From Flammeovirgaceae bacterium UBA5867 (GTDB lineage: Bacteria; Bacteroidota; Bacteroidia; Cytophagales; Cyclobacteriaceae), in NCBI GenBank assembly GCA_002432545.1, contig DJFR01000277.1, positions 268 through 6,110 of the forward strand: a DNA stretch of 5,843 nucleotides. The letters are read 5' to 3'. Shown here piece by piece: positions 1 through 5,843 of this stretch. The notes below the pieces were generated by a model, which saw only the letters and a program-made list of their open reading frames with translations, was not told the origin of the DNA and did not search any database. Within the stretch, counting starts at the first letter, position 1. The number at the start of each line of letters is the position of its first letter. A program made the translations under genes and the position numbers.

Positions 1-8
1 CCTCTTAG

Positions 9-1067
9 ATGTCATCCAGAAAAATACTAATCACTGGCGGAGCCGGATTTATAGGCTCGCACGTTGTCAGGCTGTTTGTTAACAAGTATCCGACATATAC
101 TATTATCAACCTTGACAAGCTTACGTATGCAGGTAATCTTGAGAACCTGAAAGACATTGAGAAGAAACCGAATTATCTCTTCGAGCGTGGCGATATACTG
201 GACATAGAATTTCTGAACAGTGTATTCAGCAAGCATCAGATCGATGGCGTTGTACACCTTGCAGCTGAATCGCACGTAGATCGTTCACTTCATAACCCGA
301 CTGAGTTTGCCAATACAAACATCATCGGTACATTGAATCTATTGCGTGCTGCTCAAACTGCATGGAAAGGTAATTTTGAGAACAAGCGTTTTTACCACAT
401 CTCTACAGATGAAGTATATGGCTCTGCAGAGCATGGCGGGTTCTTTACGGAAGAAACTCCTATTGATCCGCGTTCACCATACTCAGCTTCAAAAGCAAGC
501 AGCGATCACTTTGTAAGTGCATACTATAACAGCTTTGGTTTGCCAACGCTTATAAGCCGATGTTCCAATAACTACGGACCTTTTCACTTTCCTGAAAAAC
601 TTATACCGTTAATGATAAACAACATCATTAACAGCAAACCGCTGCCGGTATACGGTAAAGGAGATAATATACGCGACTGGTTATTTGTTGAAGATCACGC
701 ACGCGCTATAGATTCTATTTTCCATAAAGGAAAAGTTGGTGAAGTATATAACATTGGTGGAAACAACGAGTGGAAGAACATTGACCTGGTAAATCTGCTT
801 TGTCATATCATGGATAAAAAACTCAACCGCGCAGAAGGTACCTCGCAAAAGTTGATCACCCATGTAACAGACAGACCTGGTCATGACTTGCGCTATGCTA
901 TCGATGCATCCAAGCTTATCAGCGAAACAGGCTGGCGTCCGGATGTAACTTTTGAAGTTGGCCTCGAAAAAACGGTTGACTGGTATCTGGCCAACACATC
1001 ATGGCTGAACAGTGTAACATCAGGTGAATATCTGAAGTACTACAACAACATGTATCAAGGACGATAA
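9..1067 (+). CDS. rfbB: dTDP-glucose 4,6-dehydratase (RmlB/RfbB), complete, 352 aa
   Basis: This cytoplasmic NAD+-dependent enzyme of the extended SDR family converts dTDP-glucose to dTDP-4-keto-6-deoxyglucose, the branch point for dTDP-rhamnose and other deoxysugars of surface polysaccharides. Seen in the sequence: the Rossmann motif GGAGFIG (residues 10-16), an acidic residue for the NAD ribose (D36, in NLDKLTYAGN), HLAAESHVDRS (83-93), the catalytic TDE triad (133-135) in STDEVYGS, the YxxxK pair Y158/K162, and the substrate-loop signature SNNYGP with FPEKLIPL (186-201). Length is normal for the family. The start fits because the glycine motif begins at residue 10, as in homologues. A TAG at 6-8 directly abuts the ATG and could be the stop of an upstream gene, but only 8 bases are visible. 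rfbA follows after an 87-nt spacer, so the pair may act together. Identification is firm; the final sugar is not determined because rfbC and rfbD are absent here. Confidence 0.97.
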   Translation: MSSRKILITGGAGFIGSHVVRLFVNKYPTYTIINLDKLTYAGNLENLKDIEKKPNYLFERGDILDIEFLNSVFSKHQIDGVVHLAAESHVDRSLHNPTEFANTNIIGTLNLLRAAQTAWKGNFENKRFYHISTDEVYGSAEHGGFFTEETPIDPRSPYSASKASSDHFVSAYYNSFGLPTLISRCSNNYGPFHFPEKLIPLMINNIINSKPLPVYGKGDNIRDWLFVEDHARAIDSIFHKGKVGEVYNIGGNNEWKNIDLVNLLCHIMDKKLNRAEGTSQKLITHVTDRPGHDLRYAIDASKLISETGWRPDVTFEVGLEKTVDWYLANTSWLNSVTSGEYLKYYNNMYQGR

Positions 1068-1075
1068 TTACGTGT

Positions 1076-1134
1076 GTATGTGTTTACGTTGGCGCGTGTC
1101 TGCGTTGTGCAGCATAAGTAACGTAAACACGTAT
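1076..1134. repeat. Inverted repeat in the rfbB-rfbA spacer
   Basis: Positions 1080-1090 (GTGTTTACGTT) are exactly complementary to 1120-1130 (AACGTAAACAC), an 11-bp perfect stem. It can extend outward to 1076/1134 through two A-T pairs and two G-T wobbles. Inside the 29-nt loop a second small hairpin is possible: CTGC (1100-1103) with GCAG (1109-1112) around a GTTGT loop. The 5' arm also sits in a run of alternating G/T bases, and TACGTGT at 1069-1075 is a second partner for ACACGTA at 1127-1133, so two pairings compete. No T-run follows, so it is not a standard intrinsic terminator. It could be an RNA stability or processing element, a protein-binding palindrome, or a dispersed intergenic repeat. 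The structure is seen; the role is unknown. Confidence 0.6.
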
Positions 1135-1154
1135 CAACCTAAACACCAAAACAC

Positions 1155-2021
1155 ATGAAAGGTATAATCTTAGCAGGAGGTTCCGGTACGCGTTTGTACC
1201 CATTAACGATCGCTGTCAGTAAACAGCTTATGCCATTGTATGATAAGCCGATGATATACTATCCGTTGTCGGTATTAATGATGGCAGGTATTCGTGAGAT
1301 TTTGATCATTGCTACACCTCATGATATGCCCATGTTTCAAAAACTTTTGGGAGATGGTAAAAACCTGGGCTGCTCTTTCAGTTATGAAGTTCAGCCGAAA
1401 CCGGAAGGTCTCGCACAGGCATTTATCATTGGTGAAAAATTTATTGGTAATGATAAAGTAGCATTGATTCTTGGCGATAATATTTTCTACGGATCGGGTA
1501 TGCAAAAACTTTTGCAATCAAATGTTGATCCGGACGGAGGTGTTGTATTTGCCTATCACGTCACCGACCCTGAACGCTATGGCGTTGTAGAGTTTGATGC
1601 TAATAAGAAAGCAATTTCCATCGAAGAGAAGCCGGCAAATCCCAAATCAAACTATGCGGTGCCAGGCCTATATTTCTACGATAACGAAGTTGTAAAAATA
1701 TCGAAAGAGCTTAAGCCAAGTCCGCGCGGAGAATTGGAGATAACGGATGTAAACAATGTATACCTGAAGAAAGGCAAACTTACCGTAGCACCCATGAGTC
1801 GCGGTACAGCCTGGCTTGATACAGGTACTTTTGATTCGCTCATGCAGGCTTCCAATTTTGTGCAGACCATCGAGCAACGTCAGGGATTGAAGATCGGCTG
1901 TATCGAAGAAATTGCATTTCGCCAGGGCTTTATTACAAAAGATCAATTGTTGGCACTCGCTAAGCCACTGGAAAAAAGTGGTTATGGAACATACTTGAAA
2001 AACCTGCCAGAGTATATATAG
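1155..2021 (+). CDS. rfbA: Glucose-1-phosphate thymidylyltransferase (RmlA/RfbA), complete, 288 aa
   Basis: This cytoplasmic enzyme joins dTTP and glucose-1-phosphate to give dTDP-glucose and pyrophosphate, the first step of dTDP-sugar synthesis and the supplier of RfbB's substrate. The nucleotidyltransferase signature GGSGTRLYPLT (residues 8-18) opens the protein, followed by K23 in SKQLMP, QPKPEGLAQAF (80-90), the metal-binding aspartate D108 in LILGDNIFYG, EEKP with K159 (157-160), RGELEITD (191-198) and the second metal aspartate D222 in WLDTGT. All expected catalytic residues are present, and the length is typical of the short RmlA enzymes, which are usually feedback-inhibited by dTDP-rhamnose. 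The start is clear because the signature lies right at the N-terminus. The leader is A/C-rich with no Shine-Dalgarno sequence. The next gene begins one base after the TAG stop, which suggests co-transcription and perhaps coupled translation. Confidence 0.97.
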   Translation: MKGIILAGGSGTRLYPLTIAVSKQLMPLYDKPMIYYPLSVLMMAGIREILIIATPHDMPMFQKLLGDGKNLGCSFSYEVQPKPEGLAQAFIIGEKFIGNDKVALILGDNIFYGSGMQKLLQSNVDPDGGVVFAYHVTDPERYGVVEFDANKKAISIEEKPANPKSNYAVPGLYFYDNEVVKISKELKPSPRGELEITDVNNVYLKKGKLTVAPMSRGTAWLDTGTFDSLMQASNFVQTIEQRQGLKIGCIEEIAFRQGFITKDQLLALAKPLEKSGYGTYLKNLPEYI

Positions 2022-2022
2022 T

Positions 2023-2640
2023 ATGCTGGCAAAAGAATTTGCTGAAGCCGTATCGCACTATAGCAATGATACGATGTTGGCAGGTAAACTTTGGGATGAG
2101 ATTGAGAAAAGTTATACGGCAAAGAAGCGGTATTACCATAATCAATCTCATCTCGAAAATCTTTTGAAGGAACTCACTTCCGTTAAAGAGTTTATTGAAG
2201 ATTGGGATTGCATTATCTTCTCAATTGCTTATCACGACATTGTTTATAATACTCTTCAAAAAGATAATGAGGAGCAGAGCGCTGCGAAGGCCGAGCAGCG
2301 ATTGGCCGAAATAGCTTTCCCAGCGGAGCGAATTCGTAAATGTTCCGAGCAGATTGTGGCAACTAAAGGTCATACTGTTAGCAGCGATCAGGATACAAAT
2401 TTTTTCACAGACGCAGACTTGTCGATTCTTGGAGCTCCGTGGGAGGTATACGAGGCGTACTTTAAAAATATTCGGAAAGAATATTCATACTACCCGGATT
2501 TGCTATATAAACCCGGGCGGAAAAAAGTCTTGCAGCACTTTTTGTTGATGGAGAAAATATTTAAGACCGATAAATTCTTTTCAAAGTACGAAGAACAGGC
2601 CCGAAAAAATCTTTCAGCGGAGTTGGATACACTCTTATAA
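2023..2640 (+). CDS. Predicted HD-superfamily metal-dependent phosphohydrolase (COG4339-like), 205 aa
   Basis: The substrate is unknown. The protein resembles the COG4339 group of small predicted HD hydrolases, which as far as I know lack a settled function; homologues have sometimes carried a misleading 'NMDA receptor subunit' label. Visible motifs are RYYHNQSHL (residues 36-44, with H39 and H43), the HD doublet H71-D72 in YHDIVYN, DNEEQSA (81-87), ATKGH (113-117), and FTDADLSILG (128-137, with D130 and D132). Together these give the spaced H...HD...H...D pattern expected for a metal site in an all-helical HD fold. A conserved-looking tail follows: IRKEY (150-154), YKPGR (162-166), VLQHFL, and a charged C-terminus. 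There is no signal peptide or membrane segment, so it is probably cytoplasmic. It starts one base after rfbA, with no Shine-Dalgarno sequence and no promoter visible. A link to dTDP-sugar metabolism is only suggested by position. Catalytic activity is inferred from the motifs. Confidence 0.85.
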   Translation: MLAKEFAEAVSHYSNDTMLAGKLWDEIEKSYTAKKRYYHNQSHLENLLKELTSVKEFIEDWDCIIFSIAYHDIVYNTLQKDNEEQSAAKAEQRLAEIAFPAERIRKCSEQIVATKGHTVSSDQDTNFFTDADLSILGAPWEVYEAYFKNIRKEYSYYPDLLYKPGRKKVLQHFLLMEKIFKTDKFFSKYEEQARKNLSAELDTLL

Positions 2641-2660
2641 TTCAGATAATCAGGCAGAAT

Positions 2661-2692
2661 TTTGAAATTGAAGCAAAAAAACTATACTTTTG
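2661..2692 (+). promoter_or_regulatory. Bacteroidota-type promoter for rimP-nusA-infB
   Basis: TTTG at 2661-2664 and TACTTTTG at 2685-2692 match the Bacteroidota primary-sigma consensus (-33 TTTG; -7 TAnnTTTG) with a 20-nt gap, within the known 17-23 range. Transcription would be expected to start a few bases downstream, near 2697-2700, giving a leader of roughly 60 nt before rimP. It lies in the only long spacer before the operon, just after the HD gene ends, which strengthens the call. The match is seen; the start site is inferred. Confidence 0.75.
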
Positions 2693-2715
2693 CCGAAGTT
2701 TCTTAGTATTCTTTT

Positions 2716-2743
2716 AGAGGGGACAACAGTCCCCTCTTTGTTT
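2716..2743 (+). terminator. GC-rich hairpin with U-rich tail in the rimP leader (terminator or attenuator)
   Basis: AGAGGGGAC (2716-2724) pairs perfectly with GTCCCCTCT (2729-2737), making a 9-bp stem with six G-C pairs around an AACA tetraloop. It is followed by TTTGTTT, and a further T7 run lies at 2750-2756. This has the shape of an intrinsic terminator. It would end transcripts coming from the rfbA/HD side, but since the predicted rimP promoter is upstream of it, it is also transcribed in the rimP leader, starting about 16-20 nt after the likely transcript start. It may therefore act as an attenuator or a protective 5' structure. The tail is interrupted by a G, so termination may be only partial. 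Confidence 0.7.
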
Positions 2744-2759
2744 ATAGCATTTTTTTACA

Positions 2760-3224
2760 ATGGATATTGCAGCAGAGATAAGACGCATCGCTGAATCGAT
2801 AGTAACAGACCCAAGTCAGTTTATCGTAGATGTTATTGTTTCTTCCAAACAAGGACCCCGCAAGGTGTTGGTGCTGCTTGACAGCGACAATGGAATCAGC
2901 ATTGATGAATGTGCAGATGTAAGCAGGTCGCTCTCCAAAGTGTTGGACGAAGTGTCGTGGCTGGAAGACGCCTATATGTTGGAAGTTTCAACACCAGGGC
3001 TCGATCATCCGCTGAAGTTGACGCGTCAGTATCGTAAGAATATAGGGCGCAGACTGAAAGTAAAGGTTCCGGAAAAAATACAGGAAGGAAAGCTTACCGC
3101 AGTAACCGATGAAACTATTACGCTGGAGCAGGAAGTTGGTTCCGGTAAGAAGAAAGAAATAAAGACAATTGAAATTCCTTTTACAGACATAGAAAAAGCT
3201 TTTGTGTTAGTAAGTTTTAAATAA
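2760..3224 (+). CDS. rimP: Ribosome maturation factor RimP, complete, 154 aa
   Basis: RimP binds the free 30S subunit and helps its late assembly (in E. coli, loading of proteins around S12 and the central pseudoknot); it acts in the cytoplasm. The N-terminal alpha/beta domain (about residues 1-85) shows FIVDVIV (21-27), a beta strand VLVLLDSDNGISIDEC (36-51), and the family signature EVSTPGLDHPL (75-85; commonly EVSSPGLDRPL). The C-terminal Sm-like beta barrel (about 88-154) includes GRRLKVKV, GKLTAV, and IPFTDIEKAFV (139-149). Length is normal. An in-frame TAG at 2745-2747 leaves the ATG at 2760 as the first possible ATG start; it follows a T-run and ACA with no Shine-Dalgarno sequence. nusA follows after 9 nt in the same frame, as in the conserved rimP-nusA-infB order. 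Expression is probably driven by the promoter at 2661-2692. Confidence 0.95.
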   Translation: MDIAAEIRRIAESIVTDPSQFIVDVIVSSKQGPRKVLVLLDSDNGISIDECADVSRSLSKVLDEVSWLEDAYMLEVSTPGLDHPLKLTRQYRKNIGRRLKVKVPEKIQEGKLTAVTDETITLEQEVGSGKKKEIKTIEIPFTDIEKAFVLVSFK

Positions 3225-3233
3225 TACGAAACC

Positions 3234-4478
3234 ATGGATGCACATGAATTGATTCAGTCGTTTGCTGAATTTGCAAAACAAAAGAACATTGACCGGCCTA
3301 CTATGATCCGGATCCTGGAAGACGTGTTCAAAAATATGATCCGTAAAAAATATGAATCGGATGAAAATTTTGACGTGATCATCAACGCGGATAAAGGCGA
3401 TCTTGAAATCTATCGTTTCCGCGAGATTGTGGATGATGATTCAGAGGACATCTGGGACTTTGATAAGGTAAGCTTGTCAGAAGCCCGCAAGATCGAACCT
3501 GATTTTGAAGTGGGTGAAGAAGTATCCGAACAGATCTACATTGAAGATTTTGGACGCAGGGCAGTAACAACAGCACGACAGACATTAATTCAAAAGGTTA
3601 AAGACCTTGAAAAAGATATACTCTTCCAGAAGTATAAAGATCTGGTAGGCGAGATCATTGCCGGTGAAGTATATCAGCTATTGAGCAAGGAAGTATTGCT
3701 TACAGATGCTGAAGGCAATGAAATAGCAATACCACGTGGTGAGCAGATACAGAAAGACCGCTATCGCAAGGGAGAGAACGTACGGGCTATCGTACACAAG
3801 GTTGAGATGATCAACGGTAATCCGAAAATCATCCTGTCCAGAACTTCTCCCGTATTCCTGGAAAGATTATTCGAACAGGAAGTTCCGGAGGTATATGATG
3901 GTTTGATCACCATCAAAAAAGTAGTTCGTGAACCAGGCGAGCGTGCTAAAGTTGCAGTGGAGTCATACGATGATCGTATCGACCCGGTAGGGGCTTGCGT
4001 TGGTATGAAGGGATCACGCATTCACGCTATCGTTCGTGAATTGCAGAATGAGAATATAGATGTTATCAACTATACCGATAACCTCGAACTATATATTCAG
4101 CGCGCGCTGAGCCCGGCAAAAATATCATCTATCAAAATCGATAGAGATAACGGACGCGCAGCAGTTTACCTGAAGCCAGACCAGGTATCACTGGCTATTG
4201 GTAAAGGTGGCTTGAACATTAAACTTGCCAGCCGTTTGGTTGGTTATGAAATAGATGTATTCCGCGAACTGGCCGAAGGTCAGGTAGAGGAGGATGTGGA
4301 TCTGGACGAATTCTCAGACGAAATTGAAAGCTGGGTAATTGAAGAATTGAATCGCATCGGTCTTGATACAGCAAAGAGTGTATTGGCGCTTTCCAAAGAT
4401 GAACTGGTAAGACGCACAGACCTCGAAGAAGAAACTGTAGAAGGTGTATTGAACATCCTGAAGAAGGAGTTCGAATAA
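3234..4478 (+). CDS. nusA: Transcription termination/antitermination factor NusA, complete, 414 aa
   Basis: NusA binds RNA polymerase near the RNA exit channel and modulates pausing, intrinsic and Rho-dependent termination, and antitermination. Domains in order: the polymerase-binding N-terminal domain (about 1-130, with IEDFGRRAVTTARQTL at 103-118), an S1 RNA-binding domain (about 136-203, GEIIAGEV through IILSRTSPVFL), KH1 with DPVGACVGMKGSRI (250-263), and KH2 with AIGKGGLNIKLASRL (321-335). Both KH GxxG loops are present (GMKG and GKGG). After an acidic linker (352-363), a single helical C-terminal segment (about 364-414) with a helix-hairpin-helix-like stretch ends the protein. It lacks the second acidic repeat domain of the roughly 495-residue E. 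coli protein; a short C-terminus is usual in many phyla, so this is not a truncation. The rimP stop codon is in the same frame just upstream, so no earlier ATG start is available. It is probably co-transcribed with rimP and infB. Confidence 0.97.
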   Translation: MDAHELIQSFAEFAKQKNIDRPTMIRILEDVFKNMIRKKYESDENFDVIINADKGDLEIYRFREIVDDDSEDIWDFDKVSLSEARKIEPDFEVGEEVSEQIYIEDFGRRAVTTARQTLIQKVKDLEKDILFQKYKDLVGEIIAGEVYQLLSKEVLLTDAEGNEIAIPRGEQIQKDRYRKGENVRAIVHKVEMINGNPKIILSRTSPVFLERLFEQEVPEVYDGLITIKKVVREPGERAKVAVESYDDRIDPVGACVGMKGSRIHAIVRELQNENIDVINYTDNLELYIQRALSPAKISSIKIDRDNGRAAVYLKPDQVSLAIGKGGLNIKLASRLVGYEIDVFRELAEGQVEEDVDLDEFSDEIESWVIEELNRIGLDTAKSVLALSKDELVRRTDLEEETVEGVLNILKKEFE

Positions 4479-4605
4479 GTCGTTTGTGAATGGGTTTTAT
4501 TACGAATCCTTAATAAGTGAGCGATGAACTGTGAACAATAAGTTAAATTGCGGGACTACACGCATTTGAATTTTAAAGTCCTTAAAAAAACAGGCATATT
4601 TGAAT

Positions 4606-5843
4606 ATGGCAGAAGAAAAGTTGATTAGGTTGAGTCAGGCTGCAAGAAAGCTCAATGTGGGGCACAATACCATCTTGGACTTTCTGGGGAAGAAAGGTTT
4701 TGAGGTTGAGAATAACCCCAACGCTAAACTCACGCCTGAGCAATTCAACCTTTTGTCTAAAGAATTTGCCTCTTCTGCAACCGATAAACTGGAGGCTTCA
4801 GGCCTTCACATTGGAGCCAAGCACACGGATAATCTGGTATTGGAAAGCGAGAAAGAACTCGCTAAGAAACGTGTAGAGGAAGAAGAGCGCATAATGATTA
4901 AAAACCTCGGGTCCAAAGAGGTTAAGGCAAAAGAAGAAGCAAAACAACCCGATAAAGTTGAGCGTGAAAAACCTAAACTCGAGGGTATTAAAGTTGTCGG
5001 TAAAATAGATCTCGAAAAGAAACCTGCGGCAAAAACAGAAACACCAGAGCCTGAAGTAAAGCAGCCACCGGTTGAAGAAAAACCAGTTGTTGAGAAGAAG
5101 GAAGTAAAAGAGCCTGTTATTGTTAAAGAAGTAAAAGAGCAGAAGGAAAAAGAGGTAGAGAAAGAGGTTGTCAAAGAAGAAGTAAAAGAAGTACCTCAGC
5201 CGGTAGCGGTTAAGGAAGTACCGAAAGAACCAGTGGTTACGGCACCTCCAAAAGCAATAGAGCAACCTCCGGTTGTTGCTGAAAAGGCAGAGCCTGAAAT
5301 GGAGCTCATCAAAGCGAAGGCAGACCGACTGAAGGGATTGAAAGTTGTTGATAAGATTGAATTGCCGGTTGATAAGAAGAAAGATTCTCCGGTTGCGTCA
5401 TCGGATACGAAAGACGATCGTAAAGGCAAGCGTCCGCGTAAGCGTATACCAACTGACGATCAGAAAGGTCCACAACAAGGTGGTCAGCAAGGACAAGGCC
5501 AGGGAGGACAACGTCCTAACCAACCGGGTCAACAACGTCCTCATCAACAACATGGCCATGGCCAGCAAAGAAGAGGTCCGCATCCGCCAAGAGTTCAGAA
5601 GGAAGAACCTACTGAAAAGGAAATACAGGATCAGATCCGTGCTACACTTGCCAAACTAAGTGGCGGTGGTAAGAAAACAAGCGGATCGAAATATAGAAGA
5701 GAAAAACGTCAGGCTAACTCGGAAGCACAGGAACAACAGATGCTTCAGGAACAGGAGGCATCGAAGACGTTGCGCGTGACAGAGTTTATCTCTGCGAACG
5801 ACCTCGCATCACTCATGGATGTATCCGTGAACGATGTTATCTC
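4606..5843 (+). CDS. infB: Translation initiation factor IF-2, N-terminal part (412 codons, runs off the right edge)
   Basis: IF-2 is the GTPase that places formyl-Met-tRNA on the 30S subunit and promotes 50S joining. Only the part before the GTPase core is visible, and the frame stays open to the window edge. An IF2_N domain covers about residues 5-55 (RLSQAARKLNVG, then ILDFLGKKGFEVENNP), typical of Bacteroidota IF-2. A long disordered linker follows: K/E-rich 80-122, K/E/V/P-rich 145-230, then basic and Q/G/H/R-rich 271-330. Beyond it, KEIQDQIRATLAKLSGGGKK (338-357), SKYRREKR (361-368), and LRVTEFISANDLASLMDVSVNDVI (389-412) match the conserved segment that precedes the G domain. An in-frame TGA at 4567-4569 and no ATG between it and 4606 support this start; an in-frame TTG at 4600 is a weaker alternative. 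The gap from nusA is 127 nt with no good promoter, so transcription from upstream is likely. G1-G5 motifs cannot be assessed. Confidence 0.96.
   Translation, partial: MAEEKLIRLSQAARKLNVGHNTILDFLGKKGFEVENNPNAKLTPEQFNLLSKEFASSATDKLEASGLHIGAKHTDNLVLESEKELAKKRVEEEERIMIKNLGSKEVKAKEEAKQPDKVEREKPKLEGIKVVGKIDLEKKPAAKTETPEPEVKQPPVEEKPVVEKKEVKEPVIVKEVKEQKEKEVEKEVVKEEVKEVPQPVAVKEVPKEPVVTAPPKAIEQPPVVAEKAEPEMELIKAKADRLKGLKVVDKIELPVDKKKDSPVASSDTKDDRKGKRPRKRIPTDDQKGPQQGGQQGQGQGGQRPNQPGQQRPHQQHGHGQQRRGPHPPRVQKEEPTEKEIQDQIRATLAKLSGGGKKTSGSKYRREKRQANSEAQEQQMLQEQEASKTLRVTEFISANDLASLMDVSVNDVI
4975..5364 (+). repeat. infB: Internal repeats in the IF-2 linker
   Basis: Two kinds of repeat lie within the coding region. 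First, a 13-residue motif occurs twice: KLEGIKVVGKIDL (residues 124-136, nt 4975-5013) and RLKGLKVVDKIEL (241-253, nt 5326-5364), sharing the pattern LxG[IL]KVVxKI[DE]L. They flank the acidic/basic linker like bookends. Second, a 12-bp unit GAAGTAAAAGAG occurs at 5101-5112 and 5128-5139 and, with one change, at 5179-5190, all in frame and encoding EVKE in a K/E/V-rich stretch. The first repeat is conserved at protein level more than DNA level, suggesting selection on a short binding motif; the second looks like slippage or duplication in low-complexity DNA. Confidence 0.75.

Noticed and set aside
1826..1833. TACTTTTG, an exact -7 promoter match inside rfbA
   Set aside because: It encodes part of the conserved GTFD motif, and no TTTG lies at a suitable distance upstream, so coding constraint explains it.
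4553..4581. GGACT/AGTCC stem before infB as a terminator
   Set aside because: Only 5-6 bp with a 19-nt loop, and the following run is A, not T, on this strand.
4595..4602. CATATTTG just before infB as a -7 element
   Set aside because: The first consensus base is wrong, the nearest TTTG (4565-4568) is 26 nt away, and it would start transcription at or inside the start codon.
4798..5265. Long minus-strand open frames (155 and 122 codons) opposite infB
   Set aside because: They are mirror images of the K/E-rich linker: reverse-complemented AAA/GAA codons give F, L, Y and S runs. The plus-strand frame encodes recognisable IF-2, so these are artefacts.
5345..5659. Plus-strand 104-codon open frame inside infB
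   Set aside because: It overlaps the infB frame in another phase, has a biased R/K/V/N composition and no recognisable domain.
1..5843. A novel defence, mobile or CRISPR-like system
   Set aside because: Every substantial open frame is either a recognised household or sugar-nucleotide gene or a shadow of one. There are no spaced direct repeats, transposase or integrase motifs, or toxin-antitoxin pairs.

Overview
The window looks like an ordinary chromosomal stretch from a member of the Bacteroidota (Cytophagia- or Chitinophagia-like would fit; rank below phylum is a guess). Three things support this. The protein sequences match the style of that phylum, including a short NusA of 414 residues and an IF-2 with a very long low-complexity N-terminal linker. 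The one good promoter matches the Bacteroidota consensus (TTTG, then TAnnTTTG). No gene start has a Shine-Dalgarno sequence; the starts follow A/T-rich leaders instead. All genes are on the + strand.

Left part (9-2640): two nucleotide-sugar genes, rfbB/rmlB (dTDP-glucose 4,6-dehydratase) and rfbA/rmlA (glucose-1-phosphate thymidylyltransferase), catalyse steps 2 and 1 of dTDP-sugar synthesis. An 87-nt spacer with a strong inverted repeat separates them. One base after rfbA comes a 205-residue HD-superfamily predicted phosphohydrolase (COG4339-like) of unknown substrate. The rhamnose-completing genes rfbC and rfbD are not in the window.

Junction (2641-2759): a clear Bacteroidota promoter, then a 9-bp GC-rich hairpin with a U-rich tail. 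Because the promoter lies before the hairpin, the hairpin is in the 5' leader of the next operon. It may act as an attenuator or leader structure as well as a terminator for upstream transcripts.

Right part (2760-5843): the conserved rimP-nusA-infB transcription/translation operon. It encodes the 30S maturation factor RimP, the transcription factor NusA, and the first 412 codons of translation initiation factor IF-2, which runs off the right edge. The IF-2 part holds the IF2_N domain, a long K/E/V/P-rich then Q/G/H/R-rich linker with internal repeats, and the start of the next conserved segment.

I found no mobile element, CRISPR array, tRNA, rRNA or defence-like cassette, and no convincing undescribed system. 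The most worthwhile signals are the rimP leader, the palindromic rfbB-rfbA spacer, and the uncharacterised HD gene.
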